Of a stretch of DNA of 6,094 bases, positions 1 through 6,094 are shown piece by piece. The notes below the pieces were generated by a model that saw only the letters and a list, made by a program, of their open reading frames with translations, had not been told where the DNA came from and searched no databases. Position 1 is the stretch's first letter. Each line of letters opens with the position of its first letter. The DNA is from Candidatus Poseidoniaceae archaeon (GTDB lineage Archaea; Thermoplasmatota; Poseidoniia; Poseidoniales; Poseidoniaceae), in the NCBI GenBank assembly GCA_013330765.1, contig DUHU01000009.1, positions 1 through 6,094 on the forward strand, given 5' to 3'. The position numbers and the translations under genes were made by a program.

Positions 1-93
1 TGGGCCTGGCGCCGGACCGCTTGGGCCTGGCGCCGGACCGCTTGGGCCGGGTGCTGGACCGCTTGGGCCGGATGCTGGACCGCTTGGGCCGGG
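1..93 (-). repeat. 21-bp tandem repeat coding a Gly/Pro heptad tail
   Basis: Residues 2002-2031 read G-P-S-G-P-A-S then three times G-P-S-G-P-A-P and a final G-P cut by the window edge. In DNA this is a 21-bp unit: a partial copy at 1-18, full copies at 19-39, 40-60 and 61-81, and a partial copy at 82-93. The two outermost copies agree over bases 1-18 and 22-39. Copies 19-39 and 40-60 differ at three bases, all synonymous; copies 40-60 and 61-81 differ at one base, giving Pro or Ser. The unit length is a multiple of three, so copy-number change lengthens or shortens the tail without a frameshift. The total copy number is unknown because the array continues past position 1. Confidence 0.92.
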
Positions 94-3000
94 CATCTCG
101 TCGTCATCGTCATCGTCATCGTAGTCGTCATACTCGTCCTCTGAGCCGCTGCGCAAGACGCGGAGAACGAGCACCAGCAAGGTCACCAGCACGATGGCTC
201 CAAGGGCGGTTCCAATGTACGAGACCGGCGAATTCGCCGCATAGAAACCGGCCACGGTAGGCTCGACGGTGATGTCGGCAGAGGCGGAAACCGTACCGGC
301 GGTAATGGTGATCGTCTGCGTTTCACTGTTCATGGTGTCCACGGTCCACACACCGTCGCCTTGAGCCGTGACGGTGGCTCCGACGTCCGAGATGTCTGCA
401 CGGGTGGACGGAGGCACGGGAATCGGGTTGTCGAAGGCGTCGAAAGCCGAGGCCGTCACCGTCACTTGTTCGAGTTGCTGCACCGTCGTGGCCGACAAGG
501 CCAGGACGAAGCGGTCCACCGTGGCTTGGGCGCGAACCGTGGCGTTCCAAACGCCCTCAACGCCATTGACGGTGTAGGAAAGCGTGTGGTTTCCAGCCCG
601 GCGGGCGAAGTAATCGTACGTCGCTTCGTCCGTGGCGTTGATGTCCGGTGCTGTCGCACCGTTCTCGCTCCACAAAACATCCTGTGGGAAGGCGTTGCCG
701 TCGGCGTCAAATCCGGTGACGCTGATGCTCACGTGGTCGCCCGCGGTCAGGACGTAGCCTGGCTCAGGGGCTTCGAGGGCGACCGCCACGCCGTGGCGGA
801 CCACCAAGTCGACGCTCCGGACCACCGGCGTTCCTGCGTTGGTCAACCCCGTGGCGCTGACGGTGTAGTTCCCGACAAGGGTCGCGTCCCAGACCAAGCC
901 TGAGGCACGAAGCGCATCGCCGATGTCGTTCGAAACGCCCGCCTCGTTGAGGACGGCCCAAGCAAATCCATCGGTTGGGATGGTGTTGCCCTCGGCGTCG
1001 CTCGCGGACAGGCTGAATTGGACCCCATCGTCGGCCGTCAATTCAAGCGAATCTCCAGTTGAGCCGTCATCCATGGTCATCGCGCCCAAGGTCAGCACGT
1101 ACAGGTCGCCATGACCCACCGTCATCGAAATCGAAGCGGTGAAGGTCGTGTTTCCGTCGAGCACGTACGTCGCGGTCAAGCCGTAGGCGTCCGTGCTGGC
1201 CAGGACTGGGCGGAAGGTGGTGGCCGGTGCATCGATGTGCGACAGCGCAGACTGCTCGGTCCACGTGCTGTGCGACAGGCTCCAATTGGCGCTGATGCTC
1301 CAGCGGTTGCCCTTCTGATCCACGGCCTTCACGCTGGCCGTCAACGTGTCGTCTGCGGTGATTTGGAAGTCCATGCCGTTGACGTCGGCAGAGTCGACGA
1401 CCATGGTCAAAGCGACCATGGCGCCTTCGCTGACCGACACCGTCACGGAGGTCGTGAACGCGCCGTAGCGTGCTTCAATCACCTTGGAACCGCGCGAAGT
1501 CGGAGACCACACTGCGGGTTGTCCATCGAGGATGGAACCGTCTGCAATGCGCGTCCAGTTGCTCGCGGGGAGAACCACAGCGAGGCGGTTTCCGCGTACG
1601 TCAATGCGCGTGGTGTTCAGATAGACCACGTCGTCCGCCGTGATGCTGGTGGAAGATGCAACAAGTTCGAGGGAGGCCATGTTTCCATGTCCAACGTCCA
1701 AGTCAAGCGAACCCGAAGCGCCAGAAGCCGAGGTCACGCTCAGCGTCCAAGCGCCCACATGATCGGCAGTGTACGCCATCGCCGATTCCGAGAAGTTGCC
1801 GTTCGTCGTGGTCCAGCTGAGGCCACCCGCGAACGTCACGTCCATGCTGTTGCCGAATTGATCCACCACAGCATGGGTCACGTCACAGGTCGTGCCGGCA
1901 GGAATCACGCCGTCGCAGCCGCTCAGGACGATTTCGACCGGCGCACCTGGCAGGACTTCGATGTTGACCGTGGTGCTCGTGGAACCCCAGGCGACGTTCA
2001 CCGTCTGCGGACCGGAGGCATACGGCGTGAAGATGGAGCCTGACATCGACCCGTTGCTTTCGACGTAGGTGACGAGTTCTCCAGCGACCTCGTTGCCGTA
2101 ATCGTCGGTGACGCGAGCAGCGATGTCGAGGGTCTCATCCGCGGTGATGGTGGCCGACAACTGATCAACGACCAAGGTCGTCGGTGTGTTGGGAATCACG
2201 GTCACGGTGAAGGTGTCGCAAATGGCACCGTAACACGCCGTCACGCTCTGCGCACCGGCGGTCACAGGCGTCCATGTGGCGCCCTGAACCGTTCCGTCGG
2301 TGACGTGGTAAGTAATGCCAGTCGGGGTCATGGTTCCGCCGGTAAAGTTCGAAGCGTCCACGAAGATGGACGCGGAGGTTCCCGCCGTGAGCGTCGTCGT
2401 CTGCAAGGTCGTGCTCACATCGTACACTTCGGTGTAATTCAACACCACTTCAGGACGAATCTCAGGATCTGCTTCGCTGGTGGACACGGTGAACGTGGCC
2501 GCTCCTGTGTCGGGTGTGGCGACGATCATCCAGACATGATCACCCGAGAGGCTCATGCCTTCGAACGTGAGGGGGAGCTGGATCCAAGAGTCGGTCGTAC
2601 CATAGGGCAAGGTGACGGAAGACAGAGCAGGCCCATGGTCGACGCCAGCCGAAAGGCCAGGCGCTGCCCATGCATTACCTGGGGAACTTTCGTTCCACGT
2701 GGAGGACGCTTCGCCCCATGCAGCGGGGTTCAGCAGTTGGTGCACGGTGATCGTCAACGAGGACGTGCCTCCGACGCTCTGCCAACCGTTGTCCGGCAGG
2801 TGAAGGTCCACATGGGCCGAGTGCGCCTTGAGCGTGGTCAACAGCGGCACTTGGCCAAAGTCCACGCCAATGATGATCCGGCAGGCGTCGACGACACTGA
2901 CGCCTCCACAGCCGGTGCCCGTTCCGAGCACCGCGCTTCCAGCGGAACCGTAGTTCGAGGAAGCGCTTGCGTTGGTGATCATCCCTTCGCGGACACGGGT

Positions 3001-6000
3001 GTGTCCCAAATCAGCCACTTCTCTGCCCGTCGAGAAGTGGTACATGTACCGGTTGTTCCCCACATCTTCGGTATTTTCCGGATCGGCCAGAGCAAAAGAC
3101 CAGCGTGAAGACGCAGGTCCGGGAATCGATTGGTTGACGCCCTGAACCCACCACTCGTAGACCACGCCCTCGTCCAGTGTGGTGTCCACGCGGAAAGTGG
3201 TGCTGTTGAGGAATTCGCTGTCCACCCACGAGCGGTAGGTTTCAACGCCAGTAGGGCCCGAAAGGGTGAGCACGTAATCGGTAGCATCAGCCAGCGCGGC
3301 CCACGTCAAGGTCGGCGAGGTACCAGATTCAAGCATCACGCCGCCGGTTTCGTACAAGACGGTCCCGTCGACAGGCGCGACGAGCGAAGGCTGAGATGGC
3401 GGTTGAATGCCGTCGACGTTGTCCACATACTCAAGATGGAGTTGCGGGTGCCGCGAGGTGTTGCTCGTGGATTCGGAACCAACGAACGTCATTGACGACG
3501 TCGGTGTTCCGACCACTTCGAGGCGAACCGTCATCGACAGGTTGCCGTTGGCGATGTTCGATTGAGCCAGACTGGTCAAATCAAAGTCAACAAAGCCATC
3601 GGGCGGCGTCAGGGTCAGCGTCGAACGCGTCACTTCGGTCGTCGAGCACGCCGGAGCGTTGTTCCAGGTGACGGTGCCTTCGGTGAACCCACCACAGGCG
3701 TATGCAGCCACGGTCAACGACGTTGGCCCGACGGTGTTCCGGTACATGCGGAGCAACATCTGTGTAGGCGTCATGGCCGTCGGCCATGGCAAGTCAGAGA
3801 GGTCCACGTCGATCAGGATGGCCTCTTCGCCGCTGCCACCCGCACCTTGACCAAGGCTGAGGCTGGAGGAGGACCCGGCATTGGTGTTGGGGCTGACGGA
3901 AGAGATGACAGCGTCCTTGATTGTGGGGACGCTTGGCGAACTCGTGAAGACCGAGTTTCGACTGAGGGTGATCGTGTGGTTGCCTTGGCCGTCATCAGAC
4001 CCTTGGTCTTCGGCGTACCTGAACGAGGCGGAATCCGACCAAGCCCCTAGGCGGTGGGTTTGCTCAGCCCTCACCATCCAGTGATACCACTGGTCGGTGT
4101 CCAGACCCAGCATCGAGCGGTTGTACGACGTGGATGCGGCGTCGAAGGCCCCGACTCCTGAACCGGTCGAGTCTCGACAGACGAGGTCGTTCTGGAAACG
4201 CGAGTCCGTTGCAATGCACACTTCCCAGCCCGTCGCGTTGGTCACGCTTGAACTCCAATCCACTTCGACGGTTTCTGCGCCGCTTGGGCGGGGCGCAGAA
4301 AGATTCCACAAGGTGCTTCCAGTGGCCGGCGAGGTCAGGGTGGAGACGCCGGGAGACCAACCGGCCGTCGTGCGGTAGGTGACGTTCAGCACGGGGCGAT
4401 CCTCAGCGGAGGAGGACTCGCTTGAGTGGAAACTCTGGCGACCCATGCCTGCGCCAAGCGACTCTGCCTGGAGCATGAAGGCCAACGGGTCACCGTTGTC
4501 GAGCATCTGTTGCACCAGCGCCGTCACGTTCCAACTGTAGGCGGTGTTGGTGGCCGACACCCATGTGGTTTGGCCGACGGCGGGGATGGTGGTGTCGCCC
4601 GAACTTTGGTAGCCGCCCGGAGAGGCCCACTGCCCGCCGGGACCGGGACCGAACCACGTTGCTGCGCCGTCCCAGACCGTGTCTGTGCCCGAGACTGAAA
4701 CGTGGACGCCTGAACCTGCGGAGGTCCCGACGGTTGTCATTTCAAGGCTGGCGTTGACGATTTCCATGGTGCCTGGAAGCGGCAGAGCGCTCATGTCAAA
4801 GGCGATCAGCGAGGATGCGCGCTGACTTGCGCTTGAGGAAAAGAAGGAGCGCCCTACGTTCAGGGTGCTCGTGGTGTTGTACGCGGTGTTGGCGGCGCCG
4901 GAATCGATGGACGTGTCCTCGACACCCGTCGGCAGCACCACGTTGTTGTCGACAAGGCTGCCGTATTGCATGCGGTACCATGCCTCGTCTGCGTCCACTT
5001 CACCCGCCATGACTGAAGGAACGTGGAAGGTTCGCTGGCTGGACCAGGGACCGTACATCTCGTCCACAACAGCGCGCACTTCCCAAACCACAGAGCCAAT
5101 GCCTCCGAGGTCTTCTTGTGGCGTGTACGTTGGACCGAAGAAGCCTGAATCGACGCGGCTGTCGTAGGTCGTCCAACCGCCCGAGAGGAAGGTGTCCGCG
5201 CTCCATGCGTCGTAGATGCGCACTTGCCAATGGGCTGAAGTCGTGGTGCTTGGATTCCACGTGAGCACCGGGCGCTCATCTGGAATCAGCGCGTGCGACG
5301 TCGCATCGAAGGTGACGTCGTCATCGCCCGGGCTGGACAGAGCAGAGGCGCTGGTGGGCGCCGTCGCCGTCCCACTGACCCAGGTGAGGTTCAACCAAGG
5401 GCGCTCATTGCTGGCGGCTTCCACGCTGCTGAGGAGCACTTGCCCGTCAGCATCTCCGTCGACCAAAAGCAGGATGTCGAGTTCATCGTCCCCACTCGCG
5501 AGAGCGGCCTGTACGAGGTCTGCGACCTCCCATGTCATCCAACCTGCGCTGACCGAGGTCGCGTAGGTGCTGACCTTGTCGTCGAATTGGTTGACCCGAT
5601 CGACATCGGAATAGTGCCATCCAGGAGAGGAAGAAGCGGTAACCCCAGTCCAGGTGTTGATGCCGTCGTAGGTGGTTTCGTTGGCGGAGGCGTTCCAATC
5701 GATGAGGGCAGGCAAAACCCCGACGTTGATTCCCACGTCCGATGAGAGTTGCGAAAACATGTGCAACTCAGCGGATTCGACGTGTGCGTTTTGCGGGTTA
5801 GGCACGTCGGCGAGTGGGATGCGAAGGAGCGTGGCCGCCTGTTGGGTGGTGGTGTCGCCGACGCGGAGGGTGGACGAGGAGGAATAGGTCTGTCCGCTTG
5901 AGCCTTGAATCACAGAGGTGTCATCAAAGCCGACAAGACCGAGGGACGGCATGGCAGCTTCGTGCCGCAACTCGACGGCCACGCTGCTCCCGAGATCCCA

Positions 6001-6094
6001 GGTGGTGGTGTCCGGCAAAAGGAAGTGGAAGGCGTTCGACCAGTTTCCAAGTTGATTCGTGGCTGAAATGGCACGAACACGCCAGTACAAGGTG
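1..6094 (-). CDS. Giant membrane-anchored surface protein with FN3/DNRLRE modules and Ig-like stalk (partial at both ends)
   Basis: One uninterrupted minus-strand frame of 2031 codons fills the window; base 6094 belongs to the preceding codon. No in-frame TAA, TAG or TGA occurs, and no internal Met is followed by a signal peptide, so both true ends lie outside. Order from the N-terminal side: end of an FN3-like domain (residues 1-31), then four DNRLRE-type domains (about 52-238, 392-574, 712-890, 1030-1221) separated by three FN3-like domains, eight Ig-like repeats (1227-1946), a transmembrane helix (1959-1977), an Asp run and a Gly/Pro heptad tail. Composition is rich in Thr, Ser, Val, Ala, Asp and Gly, poor in Lys and Cys, as expected for secreted beta-sandwich proteins. 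There are 10 Cys, all in close pairs, and about 29 N-x-S/T sequons. The likely role is adhesion or binding of extracellular glycans or particles at the cell surface; no enzyme domain is visible. Ligand and exact host are unknown. The open frame is directly seen; domain names come from motif recognition by eye. Confidence 0.93.
97..141 (-). other. Acidic juxtamembrane stretch (poly-Asp)
   Basis: Residues 1985-1999 are E-D-E-Y-D-D-Y followed by seven Asp and a Glu, placed a few residues inside the predicted membrane helix. The Asp codons from 102 to 120 alternate GAT and GAC three times, so the DNA itself is a short hexanucleotide repeat that could change length by slippage while keeping frame. 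It may bind cations or basic partners; no function is shown. Confidence 0.85.
163..219 (-). other. C-terminal transmembrane helix
   Basis: Residues about 1959-1977 form the only long hydrophobic segment in the window: Y-I-G-T-A-L-G-A-I-V-L-V-T-L-L-V-L-V-L. It follows the last Ig-like repeat after a short linker (1947-1958) and is followed by R-V-L-R (1978-1981), basic residues that favour an outside-to-inside orientation with the repeats outside and the tail in the cytoplasm. Gly1961 and Gly1965 make a G-x-x-x-G spacing that in other proteins supports helix packing; that meaning is inferred here. No LPXTG or other sorting motif is visible. Confidence 0.88.
256..2415 (-). other. Stalk of eight Ig-like (Big_1/invasin-like) repeats
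   Basis: Residues about 1227-1946. Approximate repeats: 1227-1302, 1303-1383, 1384-1470, 1471-1557, 1558-1662, 1663-1768, 1769-1857, 1858-1946. Most open with a hydrophobic strand such as V-A-L-T-M-V or V-E-I-V-L-S, followed by I-T-A-D-x-x or a close variant, then a strand that ends in D-x-x-G-N. That motif starts at 1330, 1411, 1498, 1592, 1699 and 1796, with D-x-x-D-N at 1885. A later strand with T-x-x-V-x-V closes each unit. Repeat 1 lacks the motif and is more divergent. Repeats 5 and 6 are longer (about 105 residues against 76-89). Repeats 1 and 3 carry Cys pairs (1287/1292, 1393/1403). This matches bacterial/archaeal Ig-like repeats that form rigid rods; here it would lift the DNRLRE array off the membrane. 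Domain borders are by eye and may be off by 5-10 residues. Confidence 0.78.
2431..3006 (-). other. DNRLRE-type domain 4 with a cysteine pair
   Basis: Residues about 1030-1221. It opens with R-E-G-M-I-T-N-A-S (1035-1043), S-N-Y-G-S-A (1046-1051) and A-V-L-G-T-G (1054-1059). Next are a strand with I-I-I-G-V-D-F-G-Q-V-P (1073-1083), A-H-V-D-L-H-L (1093-1099), W-G-E-A-S-S-T-W-N (1126-1134), a proline/alanine-rich loop (1138-1147) and the closing R-P-E-V-V-L-N-Y-T (1213-1221). Cys1062 and Cys1071 bracket a short loop just before the hydrophobic strand, a different place from the pair in domain 3, so the disulfides arose separately. This is the last of the array; the Ig-like stalk starts directly after it. 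Confidence 0.8.
3076..3408 (-). other. FN3-like domain C
   Basis: Residues about 896-1006. It begins with I-Q-P-P-S-Q-P-S-L-V-A-P-V-D-G-T (896-911), a Pro-rich entry in the style 'P-x-x-P-x-L-x-x-P-x-D-G' often seen before FN3-type domains. Then come S-P-T-L-T-W (926-931), A-T-D-Y-V-L-T-L-S-G (937-946), a W-V-D turn (956-958), V-V-Y-E-W-W-V-Q-G-V (978-987) and the closing S-R-W-S-F-A-L (997-1003). Similar T-P-x-L-x-W ... Y-x-L ... Y-x-W-x-V patterns mark FN3-like spacers in many secreted proteins. No cysteines. A linker (1007-1029) joins it to DNRLRE domain 4. Confidence 0.6.
3424..3960 (-). other. DNRLRE-type domain 3 with a cysteine pair
   Basis: Residues about 712-890. Family landmarks in order: K-D-A-V-I-S (726-731), N-T-N-A-G (736-740) and S-L-S-L-G (744-748), A-I-L-I-D-V-D-L-S-D-L-P (758-769), M-L-L-R-M-Y (780-785), F-T-E-G-T-V-T-W-N-N-A-P (803-814), V-D-F-D-L-T-S-L (835-842) and the closing H-P-Q-L-H-L-E-Y (882-889). 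The segment at 803-814 is the E-x-x-x-T-W-N-x-A-P motif typical of this domain and is the best match in the window. Cys800 and Cys816 flank that motif and probably form a disulfide. The first Arg of the closing R-P motif is His here (882), although Arg881 precedes it. Confidence 0.8.
4009..4347 (-). other. FN3-like domain B with a cysteine pair
   Basis: Residues about 583-695. After the linker S-P-A-T-G-S-T (588-594), strands are L-W-N-L-S-A-P (595-601), V-E-V-D-W-S (609-614), and W-E-V-C-I-A-T-D (623-630). Then come L-V-C-R-D (637-641), W-Y-H-W-M-V-R-A (669-676), G-A-W-S (682-685) and F-R-Y (691-693). Cys626 and Cys639 lie on neighbouring predicted strands and could form a disulfide. The closing pattern matches that of the other FN3-like segments. 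An acidic, Gly-rich linker (D-Q-G-S-D-D-G-Q-G, 696-704) leads to DNRLRE domain 3. Confidence 0.55.
4372..4920 (-). other. DNRLRE-type domain 2
   Basis: Residues about 392-574; the clearest of the four copies together with the fourth. It opens with E-D-T-S-I-D-S-G (392-399), then T-L-N-V-G-R (410-415), the strand S-L-I-A-F-D-M-S-A-L-P (428-438), the strand I-V-N-A-S-L-E (445-451), T-V-W-D-G-A-A-T-W (472-480), Y-S-W-N-V-T-A-L-V (519-527) and the closing R-P-V-L-N-V-T-Y (566-573). This order of short motifs is the DNRLRE family pattern: D-x-x-I, L-x-V-G, hydrophobic strand with F-D-L, E-x-x-x-T-W, D-V-T, R-P-x-L-x-V-x-Y. The length of about 180 residues fits. Three N-glycosylation sequons (406, 447, 522) lie inside it. 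It has no cysteines. Confidence 0.8.
5017..5361 (-). other. FN3-like domain A
   Basis: Residues about 245-359, between DNRLRE domains 1 and 2. An acidic linker (G-D-D-D, 256-259) leads into R-P-V-L-T-W (274-279), the first strand with the buried Trp usual for FN3-type domains. This is followed by A-H-W-Q-V-R-I-Y-D (287-295), a variable loop, and the closing V-V-W-E-V-R-A-V-V-D (335-344), Y-G-P-W-S (347-351) and T-F-H-V (355-358). The assignment rests on this strand pattern and on its recurrence in the other inter-DNRLRE segments. FN3-like domains usually act as spacers between binding modules. A linker of about 30 residues (360-391) follows. Confidence 0.55.
5380..5940 (-). other. DNRLRE-type domain 1
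   Basis: Residues about 52-238. Landmarks of the family appear in order: an opening D-x-S-V-I strand (58-61), S-T-L-R-V-G (73-78), a hydrophobic L-L-R-I-P-L strand ending in a D-V-P turn (89-98), a strand E-S-A-E-L-H (106-111), the D-W-N ... N-T-W segment (132-148), a W-x-T-W-E-V strand (185-190) followed by a helix-like D-L-V-Q-A-A-L (192-198), and the closing R-P-W-L-N-L-T-W (231-238). At 212-217 there is a D-G-D-A-D-G loop, a possible calcium site that the other three copies lack. DNRLRE domains are beta-sandwich modules of secreted proteins related to carbohydrate-binding family CBM96, so glycan binding is plausible but not shown. This is the most divergent in its middle part, with a longer insert around 150-175. 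Confidence 0.72.
6001..6093 (-). other. C-terminal end of an FN3-like domain (cut by window edge)
   Basis: Residues 1-31 show the closing strands of an FN3-like fold: W-R-V-R-A (4-8), then G-N-W-S (16-19) and a hydrophobic F-x-F-L-L strand (22-26). The same W-x-V-R-A ... G-x-W-S ... F pattern ends the later FN3-like domains at residues about 337-356 and 674-691, so this is the end of a fourth copy whose front half is outside the window. It shows that the alternating array continues upstream. Confidence 0.6.

Noticed and set aside
1..93. Possible CRISPR array, because of the 21-bp direct repeats
   Set aside because: The units are directly adjacent without spacers, and they encode an in-frame heptad; this is a coding minisatellite.
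97..120. Possible simple-sequence phase-variation switch in the GAT/GAC run
   Set aside because: The repeat unit is a multiple of three bases, so slippage would not turn the gene on or off; only tail length could change. It is reported as length variation instead.
361..903. Plus-strand open frame of 180 codons
   Set aside because: Another shadow of the minus-strand gene, covering Ig repeats 6-8, with the same Arg/Gly-rich, structureless translation.
1111..2043. Plus-strand open frame of 310 codons, the longest complete ORF on either strand
   Set aside because: It lies wholly antisense to the Ig-like repeats. Its translation is rich in Arg, His and Gly with no recognisable domain, as expected for the opposite strand of GC-rich DNA with G/C-ending codons, whereas the minus-strand frame shows regular domain motifs.
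2305..3108. Plus-strand open frame of 267 codons
   Set aside because: Antisense to DNRLRE domain 4 and the first Ig repeat; Arg/Gly/His-rich composition, no domain and no plausible ribosome binding site or neighbours in a consistent direction.
4860..5279. Minus-strand open frame of 139 codons in a different phase
   Set aside because: It overlaps the FN3 A and DNRLRE 2 region out of frame; its translation is Arg/Thr/Pro-rich without motifs, while the main frame is continuous through the same bases.
5380..5940. Possible polysaccharide lyase or glycoside hydrolase catalytic domain linked to the CBM-like modules
   Set aside because: No catalytic motif or larger enzyme fold is seen anywhere in the 2031 residues; all segments fit 75-190-residue beta modules. 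An enzyme domain could still exist upstream of the window.

Overview
The whole 6.1-kb window is one piece of one very large gene on the minus strand. Reading the reverse complement in codons that occupy positions 3k+1 to 3k+3, I translated every line from 6093 down to 1. I found 2031 consecutive sense codons, with no stop, no credible start and no room for a second gene. The gene runs off both edges: its N-terminus lies beyond 6094 and its last codons lie before position 1. Because neither a start nor a stop is inside the window, a caller that needs both will miss it and report only short frames on either strand. Residue numbers below count from the codon at 6091-6093; residue n occupies bases 6094-3n to 6096-3n.

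The product is a modular, single-pass, cell-surface protein. From N to C (right to left on the map) it has three parts. (1) About 1220 residues of alternating modules: four fibronectin-III-like halves or domains, each followed by a DNRLRE-type beta domain, repeating about every 330 residues (about 1 kb). (2) A stalk of eight Ig-like repeats (residues about 1227-1946), seven of which carry a D-x-x-G-N or D-x-x-D-N core motif. (3) A transmembrane helix (about 1959-1977), a short basic stop-transfer segment, an aspartate run, and a proline/glycine tail made of a seven-residue (21-bp) tandem repeat that runs off the window. The array of probable ligand-binding modules would sit at the outer end and the Ig stalk would hold it away from the membrane. 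Paired cysteines and nearly 30 N-glycosylation sequons fit an extracellular, glycosylated protein.

Organism: DNA is GC-rich, codons mostly end in G or C, and there is no sign of introns. A giant Ig/FN3/DNRLRE surface protein with a C-terminal membrane helix, acidic stretch and Gly/Pro-rich cytoplasmic tail, without LPXTG or outer-membrane sorting signals, and with many sequons, looks most like an archaeon. Marine Group II / Poseidoniales is my best guess from the general style of their surface proteins, but this is inference and a bacterium is not excluded.

No RNA genes, mobile elements, CRISPR arrays, promoters or terminators were seen. The interest lies in the architecture of this protein rather than in a multi-gene system.
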